Translations under genes and position numbers: made by a program | The notes under the pieces: model-generated | Database searches by the model: none | What the model saw: only the letters and a program-made list of their open reading frames with translations | What the model was told of the DNA's origin: nothing | From: Prorocentrum cordatum | Lineage: Eukaryota; Sar; Dinophyceae; Prorocentrales; Prorocentraceae | Direction: 5' to 3' | Length of the DNA: 64,000 nt | Assembly (NCBI GenBank): GCA_963575745.1 | Contig: CAUYUJ010018469.1 | Location: forward strand, 111,501 to 175,500 | Part shown: piece by piece, positions 21,661 to 33,131 of the stretch | Layout: each line of letters starts with the position of its first letter | How positions within the stretch are numbered: the first letter of the stretch is position 1

Positions 21661-22622
21661 GGGCGCCGGCGGTAAACCGTCAACCTTTCTTACCGCGAGG
21701 GGACTCGTAGAGCTTCCTTGCCATATCTTATGTCCAAAGAATCGGCAGAGAACGAATAGTTTTTCGGCCTCCGCTGATTGCAGACTCGAATGCAAGACTT
21801 AGTTCAGAGCTCTAGATGCAACAGACGCACGCGCCTGATGATGCCGAATCGATTGATCCTCGTACGACTCTGTGGCGCTTCTACATTTCGAGTTAAGTAC
21901 AGAAAACCGACAGCATCTCCCAAGATGACTCGACTAATACGAATAGGTTCACGGACCTAGCTCGAGTAGCAGACCGAGTTCAGACCTCTAGATGCAACGA
22001 ATGAACGCGCCTGATCATTTTGAATGGGGTTCTGTAAGTATCAGTTCTGAAGCTCTCCTACAGCTCGAGTTAAGTCCAGAAAACCGACATCACCTGTCAA
22101 TATGACTCGAATAATACGAATAGGTTCGTGGGCATAGCTCGAGTAGCAGACTGAGTTCAGACCTCTAGATGCAACAGATGAACGCGACTGATGATTCTGG
22201 ATGGGTTTCTTTAATATCAGTTCTGTAGCTGCCCTACAGCTCGAGCTCGAGTTAAGTACAGAAAACCGACAGCACCTGTCAAGATGACTCGAATCATACG
22301 AATACTTTCGCGAACCTAGCTCGGGTAGCAGACCGATTTCAGACCTCTGGATGCAACTGACGAACGCGCCTGATCATTCTAAGAGGGTTTCTGTTAATAT
22401 CAGCTCTGTAGCTCTCCTATAGCTCAAGTTATGTTGAGGAAACCGCCAGTGCGTGTCAAGATGACCCGAAACGGCCGATCCCGCCGCAGTGCTTGTTGGC
22501 AGTAGTATCTACCCGATCGACCTGATATTAGGACGGCGACCGGGAATGAGATCCAATATCACGGGCAAAATACTAGAGCTCAAACGAAAGGTTGAATTTC
22601 GAGAACAAAATTTTCAACCGAT
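21661..22622 (-). repeat. Composite TIR element F (inverted, truncated)
   Basis: Reverse-complement copy. Right-end hairpin and GGACTCGTAGAGCTTCC lie at the left, then four satellite monomers (CCGACAGCA-CTCCCAAGATGACTCGA type), then the GATCCCGCCGCAGTGC boundary near 22480. It stops at TTTTCAACCG, where unrelated minisatellite begins. Confidence 0.85.
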
Positions 22623-22910
22623 GGGGCCTTCGGTGGGGCTCCCTATGGGGCCGCGAACCGTGTGAGGGGTGCGCCAGAATGGCGCGGGTTCGCCATGCGA
22701 CCCCTGTCACTCGGGCTTTCGGTGGAGCTCCCTATGGGGCCACCAACCGTGCAAGGGGTGCGTCAATGAACCCTGCCACCGGGGCTTTCGGCGGAGCTCC
22801 CTATGAGGCCACGAGCCGTGTGAGGGGTGTGCCAGAACGCGGGGCCGCCATGCGAACCCTGCCACCGAAGCGTTGTACTGGGTGGGTGAAACGCAGGGAT
22901 GAAGGAGGAG
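22623..22910. repeat. GC-rich minisatellite, ~70-90 bp units
   Basis: CTTTCGGTGGRGCTCCCTATG recurs near 22628, 22719 and 22786, each followed by a CCGTG-GAGGGGTGCG segment. Translated products are repetitive and not gene-like. Confidence 0.8.
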
Positions 22911-23029
22911 GGGGAGGAATGAGGAGGGGGAGGCGGAGGAGAAGGAGGAGGACGCGGGGGCCGTTATTTCAAAACGAGGACCCAACACCACAGGATGGTC
23001 GGGAACTAAAAATCACGAAATTCTTGTTG
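22911..23029. other. Short purine-rich spacer
   Basis: GGAGGGGGAGG-type purine tract followed by unremarkable sequence. No gene. Confidence 0.5.
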
Positions 23030-23880
23030 AATTCTGGAAATTCCTGATCCAATTCCTTTCTAATTCATTTTTTCCTTCCTGGCCGTGGAAAAAAAACTTC
23101 TCCAACTCTGGAAATTCCTTATCGCATTCCTTTCAGACTCCTTTTTTTCCCTGCCTCAGACCTCCCGGCGTCGCAAAACAAATCCACAACAAAACGACAT
23201 TTTGTCTAACTCGGAGAATTCCTTCCCACGCTCTTTTCTAGCTCCCTTTTTCCTTCCTGGCCCAGGCCTCCTGGCGTCGCAAAAAAAAGAAGGACATTCC
23301 TTTCTTATCCTGGAAGTTCTGGATCAAAATCCATGCACTCCTTTTTTTTGTCCTTCATTGCCGTCGAAAATACAGAAGAACCAAACACATCACGATTGTT
23401 TTTAACTCTGGCCATTCCTTATCACATTCCATTAGCATTTCTTTCTTCCCTCCTGGTCCAGACCTCCTGGCGTCGTAGAATAACAACAAAGAAGCGCAAT
23501 TCTTTTCTAACTCTGGGAATTCCAAATACAATTCCTTTCCCTTTTTTTCCTTCGTGGCCCAGACCTCCAGGCGTCGGAAAGGAAACCAACGCATGAAGTG
23601 ATTTTCTAACTCTGGAAATTCCGTATTGCATTTCTTTATAGCTCTTTTTTTCTTTCGTGGCCCAGTCTTCTTGGCGTCGGAGCCAAACTTGGAAAAAAAA
23701 AACGCAATCTATTTCTATGTTGGGAAATTTCTTATTACATTTCTTTCTAACTCCCTTTTCCCTTCCTGGCCCAGACCTCATGGCGTCGGGGAAAAACGAA
23801 GCACACACGAAATCCTTTCTAACTCCTGGAATTGTATCATCACATTCCTTGCTAAATTCATGTTTCCCATCTTGGCCCTG
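23030..23880. repeat. Degenerate ~105 bp tandem repeat (CCTGGCGTCG family)
   Basis: Repeated core: TCTAACTCTGGAAATTCC, then CACATTCCTTTCTAACTCCC, then CCTGGCCCAGACCTCCTGGC with GTCG. The GGCGTCG anchor recurs near 23156, 23273, 23471, 23570, 23675 and 23781, mostly 100-115 bp apart. Confidence 0.8.
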
Positions 23881-24420
23881 GCGCTTCTAGGGCAATTCTG
23901 ATTCGATTGTCTCTGAAATTCAGAATTCTCTCTGGTATTCGAAGTTCATGTCCAACTCTGGAATTTCCTTATCCCATTCCTTTATGACTCCCTCTTCCCT
24001 TCCTTGCCCTTGCGCTTCTCGGGCAATTATGACTCGATTGTCTCCGAGATTCAGAGTTCTCTTTGGTACTCGAATTTCCGGTTTAATTCCAGAAATTCTT
24101 TATCACATTCGTGTCTACTTTTTTCCCCCCTTCCTGGCCCTGGCGCTTCTCGAGCAATTCGGACTCGATTGTCTCTGAGATTCAAAATTTTCTCTGGTAT
24201 TCGAAGTTCTTTTCTTGCCCAGGAAATTCGTTATCACATCCTTTTCTAACTCATGTTGTTCTTCCTGGCCGTAGCAATCATCGGACAATTCCGCTTCGAT
24301 TTCAATATCAGATTCAGAATTCTCCCAAGCATTCGGACTTCCTCTCTAACTCGAGACATTCCGTTCCGGAATCCTTTCCAAATCTCCAGAAATGCATAAC
24401 CCAAATTCTCGGACCATCAT
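23881..24420. repeat. Degenerate tandem repeat (GGCGCTTCTCGGGCAATT family)
   Basis: A sister repeat with the same TTCCTTATC-CATTCCTTT half but a different second half (GACTCGATTGTCTCTGAGAT, CTCTGGTATTCGAAGTTC). Three to four copies, decaying rightward. Confidence 0.75.
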
Positions 24421-24758
24421 TCTGAGCTAGTAGTGTGAGTTTCCGTCACAATTGTTGCTGTACGCGCCGGTCGTTGAAAGTAGGTATTCTTGGATCCCCA
24501 GATCCCAATCTACTTCAAGCGCCTTCCTACTTCAAGAATCGGCATGCTTTTGCTGTGTTTTGTTATTCTCTGGGAGGGCCTGGACCCCAATCCACTTTAT
24601 CCGCCTTCCTACTTAATGTTTTTACCTACTTCTTCCGACCGACGTGTATTTGCATACAGCGCGCGCTGCAGCAACGACTTCCTGAACCAACTAGCGCTGT
24701 GCTGTAGCCCACCAACAAGTGGAACGCGTGCCCTGGCTCTTGCACAATCAGGGGCTCA
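24421..24758. other. No gene recognised
   Basis: A ~90 bp imperfect direct repeat (GATCCCAATCTACTTCAAGC / GACCCCAATCCACTTTATCC with CGCCTTCCTACTT) is the only structure I see. Confidence 0.4.
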
Positions 24759-25258
24759 GGCTCAGGGGGGGGGGGGGGGGGCGAGGGGGGCGAGCCGCCG
24801 CGAGCCGCGACGAAAATGAAAGGTTCCGCGGCCCAGGGGGGTTGCCCTGGGAAGCCTGGACGGAGGGGGGGCCCCAAGGGGGTGAGCCCAGGGGAGCTGG
24901 GGCTTATGCTCAGGGGAGGGGCCGAGGGGGACGAACCACGACGACCACGACGAACATAAGGGGTACCGCGGCCCAGGGGGGCTGTCCTGGGAAGCCTGGG
25001 CGGAGGGGGGGTTCCAAGGGAGGGTGGCCCAGGGGAGCTGGGGCTCAGGCTCATGGGAGGGGCCGAGGGGGACCAACCACGACGAACCACGAACCACGAC
25101 GAAAATAAGGATGTCCGCGGCCCAGGGGGGCTGTCCTGGGTAGCCTGGACGGAGCAAGCCTCCGAAGGGTGGGTGGCCCAGGGTAGCTGGGGCTCAGGCT
25201 TGGGGGAGGGGCCGAGGGGGACGAACCGCCACGAACCACGAACCACGACAAACATAAA
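24759..25258. repeat. 140-150 bp tandem repeat
   Basis: Anchor CCGCGGCCCAGGGGGG recurs at about 24826, 24966 and 25115, each followed by CTGTCCTGGGAAGCCTGG, CCAGGGGAGCTGGGGCT and ACGAACCACGACGAA blocks. Proline-rich frames on both strands are repeat translation. Confidence 0.88.
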
Positions 25259-25446
25259 GATGTCCGAGCTCTAGAGCACAGCTGTGCAAAATAATTATGT
25301 TATAGTAGGGGGTCGGAGAAACAATGCTCACCCGTCGCTCGCTCCCTCGCTCGGCCTCAACCCTGCGTCGGGTCCGTGAACCCAGCAGTCCTCGCAATCT
25401 CGGAGATCGCGCGTCGCACACGCGGGTTCCTCGTCGGTGGGCCATC
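25259..25446. other. No gene recognised
   Basis: Unique-looking sequence between two repeat blocks with no domain-like frame. Confidence 0.4.
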
Positions 25447-25825
25447 TAGGGGGTCGGAGGAGGAGGAGGAGGAGGAGGAGGAGGAGGAGGAGGAGGAGGA
25501 CGAGGAGGAGGAGGAGGAGAAGCAGTGCACACCGTCTTCGCCCTCGCCCCCGCCGCGCGAGCAGAGCGCCCAGGCGGCCGCCGGCGGGGGCGGCCTCGCC
25601 CCGCAGGGCAGCGCGGCCCGGACCCCGCCGCCCCCGCGGCGCTCCGTTCCGCCCGCCCGCTGGTTCTCGGCCACGCGCAGAGAGGGGGGGTTGGGGAGGA
25701 CGAGGAGGAGGAGGAGGAGGAGGAAGAAGAAGAAGAGGTGGAGGAGGAGGAGGAGGAGGAGGAGGAGGAGGAGGAGGAGGGAGAAGGAGGAGGGGGAGGT
25801 CAGGAGGAGGAGGAAAATGAAGAAG
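25447..25825. repeat. (GGA)n tracts around a GC-rich island
   Basis: GGA/GAG triplets at 25457-25520 and 25698-25812 enclose ~170 bp of CG-rich unique sequence (GGCGGCCGCCGGCGGGGGCG). Acidic or Arg-rich frames are microsatellite translation. Confidence 0.9.
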
Positions 25826-26165
25826 AGGAATCACCATACTTATAATAGTACTAATGCTAATCGGCATAAGAGTGCCAATAGCAGACATGGTAATACTAAT
25901 GCCCAGACGAGTACTAGTAATACTAATTGCAATACGAGTGAGAATGCTAATCAGACGACTACTCATTTTTGCATTAGTAATATGAGCAAGAAAAAGAAGC
26001 ATGCCAATACAAGTAATCGTGGTCATCTGAATAACGCGCATAATAATGCTGATAAGAAGAAAACGAATACTATCATGAATAATAAAAGTAAGACAACACG
26101 AACATAACATAACTATGCGTACTACTCTTAATATCATAATGATTATGCTACTATTACTAGTGAGA
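25826..26165. repeat. AT-rich 3 bp-periodic repeat, copy 1
   Basis: A diverged AAT/ACT triplet-like block duplicated at 26312-26600. Shared stretches include GCCCAGACGAGTACTAGTAA-type sequence and AATCAGACGACTACTCA, ATCTGAATAACGCGCATAAT. Both strands stay open in one frame because the sequence is triplet-derived. Confidence 0.85.
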
Positions 26166-26311
26166 GGACGAGTGCGAAGAAGAGGAGGAAGGAGAGGAGG
26201 AGGAGGATGAGGAGGAGGAGGAGGAAGAGGAGGAGGAGGAGGAGGAGGAGTAAGAAGAGGAGGAGGAGGAGGTCAGGAGGAGGAGGAGGTCAGGAGGAGG
26301 AGGAAGAAGAA
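26166..26311. repeat. (GGA)n tract between the AT-rich copies
   Basis: GGA/GAAG triplets, with GGTCAGGAGGAGGAGG repeated. The same tract precedes the second AT-rich copy as the first, so the duplication unit includes the GGA tract. Confidence 0.9.
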
Positions 26312-26600
26312 TAAGAGGAATCACCATACTTATATTACTACTCACGCTAATCAACAAACTAATGACACTAACAGGAATCATACTACTAATGCTCAGACGA
26401 GTACTAGTAATACTAATGGCAAGCCGAGTGATAATGCTAATCAGACGACTACTCAATATTGTATTAGTAGTGTGAACAAGAAGAATAAACATACTAATGC
26501 AAGTAATCGTGATCATCTGAATAACGCGCATAATGATGCTGACCAGAAGAAAACGAATACTATTACGAAGCATAGTAATGTAAAACGAACATAACAAACA
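26312..26600. repeat. AT-rich 3 bp-periodic repeat, copy 2
   Basis: Second copy, roughly 75-80% identical by eye. It ends with AAACGAACATAACA as the first copy ends with ACGAACATAACAT. Confidence 0.85.
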
Positions 26601-26936
26601 TATGACTACTTCTATCAAGGCACGAATGCTTATGCTAATACTACTAGTGAGAGGACGAGTACGAGGAAGAAGACGAGGAGGGAGAGAGAGGAGGAGGAGG
26701 AGGAGGTGGAGGAGGAGGAGGAGGAGGAGGAGGAGGAGGGGCCGGGGATGGGGGAAGTCTTCTTATGAACACCCCTTCTTCTTAGAGGGCGCGGGCCTTT
26801 TCTATAGATGTCGGTCTGGCGCCTCCTGAGAAGCAGCCTCCCTCGAGGAAGCCCCCCCCCCCTTCGCCTGCCCCCCTGCGCGCGGCGCCAGGATACGCAG
26901 GTAAGCAGGGTTAACTCGCCAGGTGCTCTGTGTATC
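26601..26936. repeat. (GGA)n tract and GC-rich spacer
   Basis: GGA triplets at about 26660-26745, then GC-rich unique sequence without a recognisable frame up to the TIR element. Confidence 0.7.
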
Positions 26937-27123
26937 CCAGGGAACAAACAATGGCACAAACAAACAAGCTCGGAGGTCCGCGCGGATTTCTCGGATCGGC
27001 GCTGGATCCGCGCTCCGCGCGCCAGGGGCGGCGCCCGAGGCGCCGCCAGGTAGCCCCAGCGCTGATCCAGGAAAATCGCGTGGACATCAGAGGTTGTTGT
27101 TTATGCCGTTGTCTGTTCCCCTT
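26937..27123. mobile_element. Small TIR element (MITE-like), copy 1
   Basis: 187 bp, flanked on both sides by the 5 bp duplication GTATC (26932-26936, 27124-27128). The ends are inverted repeats (CCAGGGAACAAACAATGGC against AAGGGGAACAGACAACGGC on the opposite strand). The inner TIR part is GCTCGGAGGTCCGCGCGG and GGATCGGCGCTGG, and the centre is a second palindrome (GGGGCGGCGCCCGAGGCGCC). No coding capacity; presumably moved by an enzyme encoded elsewhere. Confidence 0.88.
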
Positions 27124-27128
27124 GTATC

Positions 27129-27394
27129 AGCGCCTGAATCCTGGCTGGCCCATCAAGAACAAGATGGTTCGTCTTCATTCTTTTTCGCTGCTTCTGAAGC
27201 CCGCGCGGCGTGCCCGCTCGCCCGCCTCGGAGGCCGTTGCCGCCGCCGCCGCCGAGATAGGAGCGGGAAGATCGGCAGGCGAACCTCAACGGGGCGGGTC
27301 GGGCTGGCGGACCCCAAGGGCGGGTCGGGCGGGCGGATTTCACGGGGCAGGCCGAGCGGACGGGACATTTGAGCGACCGCCGCCGCCGCTTCCG
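27129..27394. other. GC-rich sequence, no gene recognised
   Basis: Contains a short GGGGCGGGTCGGGC-GGCGGA tandem near 27290-27345. No domain-like frame. Confidence 0.5.
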
Positions 27395-27396
27395 TG

Positions 27397-27437
<41 letters not shown>

Positions 27438-27540
27438 AATCGCTGTCGTTGTCGTAAACGTTGTCGTAATCATCGTCGTAATCACGCTTGTCGCTGCCTT
27501 TGCCGCCGCCGTCGCCGTCGCCCTCCTCCTCCTCCTCCTC
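27395..27540. repeat. (CGT)n and CTC triplets
   Basis: GTCGTC triplets at 27397-27437, imperfect to 27490, then CTCCTC at 27523-27545. Confidence 0.92.
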
Positions 27541-28145
27541 CTCCCGCACCGATCCTTGCCGAGCTGATCCTTCGCCTGAGATCGGTGTGAACGCCCTCCT
27601 GGAGGGGCCAGGCACGCAGGAGTAGTTACGGAAGGATCGGGCTCCCTCGTTCGCCGTCCCTCTCTTCGTCCTCCTCCCGCTCCCTCGGGTTCCTCCTGTC
27701 ATGGCGCCAACAGCGCAGAGCGGAGTTCGTTTGGAAAACAACGGTATGGGCCCAGATTGTCCTGGAGAAATTCGCTCCAGATTTTGGAGGTGAATTTCGT
27801 GCGGGTTTTTTCTAGCCAGGAATGAAGACTACAAGATATCCACGTGAATTTCACTTCGTTTTTGGCTCGCCGCTTCGGGGTTTTGCATTCACCGAGACCC
27901 ATGCAAAAATCGGCTGCAGCACGTCTGCAAGGTCGGTGCAGTGACTCCTGCTGCTCCAGAGACCTCCAGAGGTCTCCATGGGCCCCCAGGTGCACGACAA
28001 GAACCAGACACGGTGAAAACCTGGGTTCTCCTCCCGCCCAGTATGCGTGACCATTCCAGTGGCGGCGGCAGTCTATAGCTCAGTATCCACTGCACTTGCG
28101 CACTTCAATCCCGCCAGCGCCTTGCGCGCTCCTCCTCCCCCTCTC
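27541..28145. other. No gene recognised
   Basis: Moderate-GC sequence that looks less repetitive than its surroundings, but no frame shows a domain and none is longer than about 100 codons. An unrecognised small exon or UTR cannot be excluded. Confidence 0.4.
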
Positions 28146-28322
28146 AGCTCCCTCCCCCTCCTCCCCTCCTCCTCCTCCTCCTCCTCCTCCTCCTCCTCCT
28201 CCTCCTCCTCCTCCTCCTCCTCCTCCTCCTCCTCCTCTCCCTCCTCTTCCTCCTGCTCCTCCTCCTCCTCCTCCTCCTCCTCCTCCTCTTCCCCTTCCCA
28301 GTCCCCCTCCTCCTCCTCCTCG
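28146..28322. repeat. (CTC)n tract
   Basis: About 175 bp of CTC triplets with few interruptions. Pro-, Ser- and Leu-homopolymer frames are artefacts. Confidence 0.95.
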
Positions 28323-29145
28323 CCGTGCCGTGCTGCCCTCGTGCCGTGCCGTTCTCTGCTCGGCGCCGAGTGCGTCGCCCCTGGCGAGGCCATGCGTCGG
28401 CCCTCGCGGCACCGGTCACTGATCACCCACGCCGAGCACGCCCCCCCCCCCCCTCGCCTTTCACTCCTGCTCCCTGTTCTCTTCCGCACCTTCCCTCGGT
28501 GACTATGATGGGCTTTCTCTTCATCCTCATCGTCCTTGCTCCCCCCTCTCACCTCGTCATTCTCCTCGCTCCTTCGACCCCTCCACCTCTCCCTCCTTCC
28601 GTCTTCTCCTCTAGTGTCGACTCGCCGTGCGTGCTCTCTCTTGCCGCGTTGCTGTTCACGGTCTCTCCTGTTTCCCTATTTTTTTTTGTTGGGATTGGCG
28701 GCTGGCGAGTGGCGACGACGGCGAAGACGACGGCAGCGTCTCACACACACACACACCGAAGGGTCCGCGGATTTATCCTCTTTCCCAGCGTCCTGAAGAA
28801 GCCAAGGGTACACGGGTCCGTTGTCTCCGATCCCCTCCCGCCGTCCAAACGGAGGATTCGAGGAGGAGGAGGAGGACGAGGAGGACGAGATCCGAGCGCG
28901 TGGTCCGAGCGCGCGGTCCGGCTGTCTTTTGGGGGCTCTTTTTCACACCCTCTCTCTGCACAGCGCCTTGGTGCAAGGGCGTACAGAAACGCCCCTACCC
29001 TTGCCGACGAGGCGGTGGGCGCTGTGCCGTCTGTGGGCTGACGGGGCAAACCCTTCGTCGCGGGGCGTCCCGGCGTCTCTCTGGCCTCCCGGGAGCTCCC
29101 AGGAGATTCGCAGGCCACGCACTTGTGACCCGAGGTAGGGGCGCT
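28323..29145. other. No gene recognised
   Basis: GC-rich with a (CA)8 run at 28741-28756 and a GGA run near 28862. Overlapping frames of 100-240 codons on both strands are compositionally biased and share no domain I know. Confidence 0.45.
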
Positions 29146-29364
29146 TTTTCAATCCTCAATTTACGTGCTCATGCAATCAGGGGGCCACATGCGAACCCTA
29201 CCCGTACCCCCCACGATTTCTGAGGGGGAGGCTGGGGTTCACTCCGCTCGGGAGCTCCAGAACGGAGTGAGCCCCACCCTCCCCCTCAGAAATCGTGGGG
29301 GGTAGGGGTAGGGTTCGCAGATGGCCCCCTATTTTCATCCCTCAGTTTATGTGCTCATACAATG
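29146..29364. repeat. Palindrome flanked by ~34 bp direct repeats
   Basis: A ~150 bp near-perfect palindrome (29180-29330, centre near 29255; arms start GGGGCCACATGCGAACCCTA and hold CCCCCCACGATTTCTGAGGG) sits between TTTTCAATCCTCAATTTACG (29146 on) and ATTTTCATCCCTCAGTTTAT (29331 on). These two flanks continue as matching direct repeats through GTGCTCAT-CAAT. Confidence 0.9.
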
Positions 29365-29584
29365 CCGTCCACACACAATTTGTTCCTTGATGTTTTTTTT
29401 TTGGGGGGGGGGGGGTCGCGCGTCGTTGGGGGCATTTGGGGTTCCACTGAGGATTTGTCCGTGGGTCTCCCAGAGGTCGGAAGGAACGACTGGGCCGATC
29501 CCCGAACACCTCCTCCCCCCGCTCGCCTGACAGTCCGCAGCATAGACGGTGCCAGACAGGCTGTTTTTTTTTTTTTTTTCCTCT

Positions 29585-29619
<35 letters not shown>

Positions 29620-29659
29620 GGCCCAGCATCGCCTGCCGGATCGGCCCCATGGGCTCCTC
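29365..29659. repeat. Homopolymer and (CT)n tracts
   Basis: T10/G12 run at 29391-29413, T-run near 29562 and (TC)n at 29586-29619. No gene. Confidence 0.8.
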
Positions 29660-29780
29660 GTCCTCCTCCTCCTCCCCTCCTCCTCCGCCTCCTCCTCATC
29701 CTCCTCCTCCTCCTCCTCCTCCCCCTCCTCCCTCCTCCTCCTCCTCCTCTCCTCCTCCTCCTCCTCCTCCTCCTCCCACC
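29660..29780. repeat. (TCC)n tract
   Basis: Interrupted TCC/CTC triplets. Coding frames across it are artefacts. Confidence 0.95.
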
Positions 29781-30429
29781 CGGGCGAGGCCCAGGAGTGG
29801 CCGTCGGGCAGTTTGCTCGCGGCGCTCCCGGGCGAAGCCTCCCAGGAGTTTTCCGCTTGCAGGGCTGTCCCAGTTGGCGGTCCTGAGGACCACCCAGGGC
29901 GCGCGCACTTCGACCACGCGCAAAGAGGGGGAGAAGGAGGAGGAGGGGGGAAGGCTTCTTAAAAGGAGGCTGCTTATAAGGCGTGGGCCTTGTCAGTGGG
30001 TGTAAGGCTGGCGCCTTCAAGAAGCGGCCTCTTTCTAAGAAGCCTTTCCCCCTCCCCCATACCCCCTCCGCGCGCCGCCAACAATTGCAGTGCTCGCATG
30101 AGACCAGGAAGTAATTCACCCCTCCCGTAGGGCCAAATCCTGCAGCTGGTATTGGGGTCAGAGTGCTGCAGAACACCGCGGCCGGCGGGTAGAACCTGAC
30201 TCAGTACATTGGGAAGGGATGGGTGGGAGATGTAGTATGTCAGATGTGGCGCGGGGGCTCCTATCTTGTGCCCCCTTCGTTTCTCCTTTTCATTCCTCTT
30301 CCTCTTCCCTTCTCCCCTCCCTTTCAGATCCTCCCCCGGTCCTCCACCCCTCCCGATCCGTCCACGCACTCACTCGAAAGCGTAAAAAACATAGCCTCCC
30401 CCTCTCCCGTTCATCCTTCCGAACCGTAG
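29781..30429. other. No gene recognised
   Basis: Includes facing segments AAGGAGGCTGCTTATAAGGC (29961) and GGCGCCTTCAAGAAGCGGCC (30010), a weak inverted repeat. Similar sequence occurs near 26790-26860 (GGCGCCTCCTGAGAAGCAGC), so this is another dispersed repeat. Confidence 0.5.
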
Positions 30430-30512
30430 AATACGGCATCCAACTTTCGAAGGTCCGCGCAGATATCTTTGATCGGCGGTGGCCCCTCCCTGGCGCGCGG
30501 TCGTTCCTTTAC
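30430..30512. mobile_element. Truncated copy of the small TIR element
   Basis: Only one arm is present: TTTCGAAGGTCCGCGCAGAT, GATCGGCGGTGG and CCTGGCGCGCGG line up with the arms of the copies at 26937 and 47754. No second arm, no target duplication. Confidence 0.7.
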
Positions 30513-30529
30513 TCCCTCTTCCTCCCCTC

Positions 30530-30664
30530 AACCTCCTCCTCCTCCTCCTCCTCCTCCTCTCTCCTCCTCTCTCCTCCTCTCTCCTCCTCCTTCTCCTCCT
30601 CCTCCTCCTTCTCCTGCTCCTCCTCCTCCTCCTCCTCCTCCTCCTCCTCCTCCTCCTCCTCCCC
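30530..30664. repeat. (CTC)n tract
   Basis: CTC triplets with occasional TCTCTC interruptions. Confidence 0.95.
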
Positions 30665-30843
30665 CTTCATCCTCCATCCTTCCCTCCCTCCTCCCTCTTC
30701 CTCCCCTCAACTTGGCGGCTCACAGGACCGCCCTGGGGCGCACGAACCGACGCGCCATCAGCACCGGGGCGATCCCCACTGCAGGCCCAGTGGTTCCTGA
30801 CTGCCTGGGGCGAGGGCGCCAGGAGCAAAAGCTGCAAGCGGAA
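30665..30843. other. No gene recognised
   Basis: Unique-looking spacer between CTC and GAG tracts. Confidence 0.4.
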
Positions 30844-30931
30844 CTGGAGGACGAGGCTGAGGAGGAGGAGGAGGAGGAGGAGCAGGAGGAGGAGAGGGCT
30901 GAAGACGAGTAGGAGCATCAGTAGGAGTCGG
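30844..30931. repeat. (GAG)n tract
   Basis: Imperfect GAG triplets leading into the GAT array. Confidence 0.9.
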
Positions 30932-32261
<1,330 letters not shown>

Positions 32262-33038
32262 ATGCTTGAGGTGTATATCGTGTTTTGCCGCCGAAGCACT
32301 CGCCCTGGATCGAGGGAAACAACCGGCGACGAGATAAGCGTTCGCGACTCTCCCTTTCCCGACTCCGACTCCACCCAGTGGCCGTACGAAGTCACCTTCG
32401 ATGGAGGGGCAAGATCCATTGGAGAAGGCGAGAAGGTCTCAGGGGCCAGGGCCATACTCTGGCACCACAGCCCCAGCACCGGGGCACCCCGTGTGCTTGC
32501 CATCGCCATAATCGCTCTCCCAGACTGCAGCGACGCCCAAATGGCCGAGGTTGCAGGCTGCCGTGCCGGGCTGGCACTGCTCCCCCACATAAACAGCCCT
32601 ATCCGCACGGCGCGGATTGTTGGCCTCAACTTAGCCGCGGTAAGGTACGGTGCTGGCACAGCCAGATACCGAAGGCTACACTTGGCTCAGCAGATGGAAG
32701 ATGCCTTGGGGCAAGTCGAAGGGGCAGGCTGGGTACTCACTTGGCAGGCCGTCAGGCGCAGGCTCAACAAGGCGGCTGACAGTCTGGCCACCATTGGGGT
32801 GTATTGGGCAGACACCCTCCGTAGGGAAGGCGTTGCGGCTGTCACCTCCCACACTCAGTGGAACGGTAGCGACCCTCCCATTCCCGCCCACTTCCCCTGC
32901 GCCCCCCCCCGTGGGGCCAGCCTTTGCGACCCTATCGTGGCCGCTGAAGCTGCCCATTCGCTCGCGCAGCCCCCTCCTGCCCCCCCCTCTGGCCCCCTTC
33001 ACTCGGGTCGGCTTTCGTCTGGTCGCCGCAGCATCTGA
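32262..33038 (+). pseudogene. RNase H domain at the 5' end of a decayed multi-domain coding region
   Basis: RNase H degrades RNA in RNA-DNA hybrids and in retroelements usually follows the RT. Motifs are in the standard order: EVTFDGGARS (first Asp), AQMAEVAGCRAGL (Glu), RIVGLNLAAVRYGAGTAR where the third acidic position (usual GD-N) is Leu, and RRRLNKAADSLATIG (last Asp). The lost third Asp predicts no catalysis. ATG at 32262 is the first in frame, but no RT precedes it; the left side is triplet repeat, so the copy is probably 5'-truncated. A Pro/Ser-rich tail ends at TGA 33036, and the same frame reopens at once with the zinc-finger segment. Confidence 0.78.
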
Positions 33039-33131
33039 GCCCTCGCCGCCTCGGCTCAAGCTTCTCCCCCCGTGCATTCTTCCCGCATCCGCAGCTATCG
33101 GCTGCGCTCCCCCCCATTACGCCGCCGCGGG

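Noticed and set aside
25376-26107. Acidic ORF ending in an Asn/Thr-rich segment
   Set aside because: The first half is GGA tract and the second a triplet-derived duplicate; the reverse strand is equally open.
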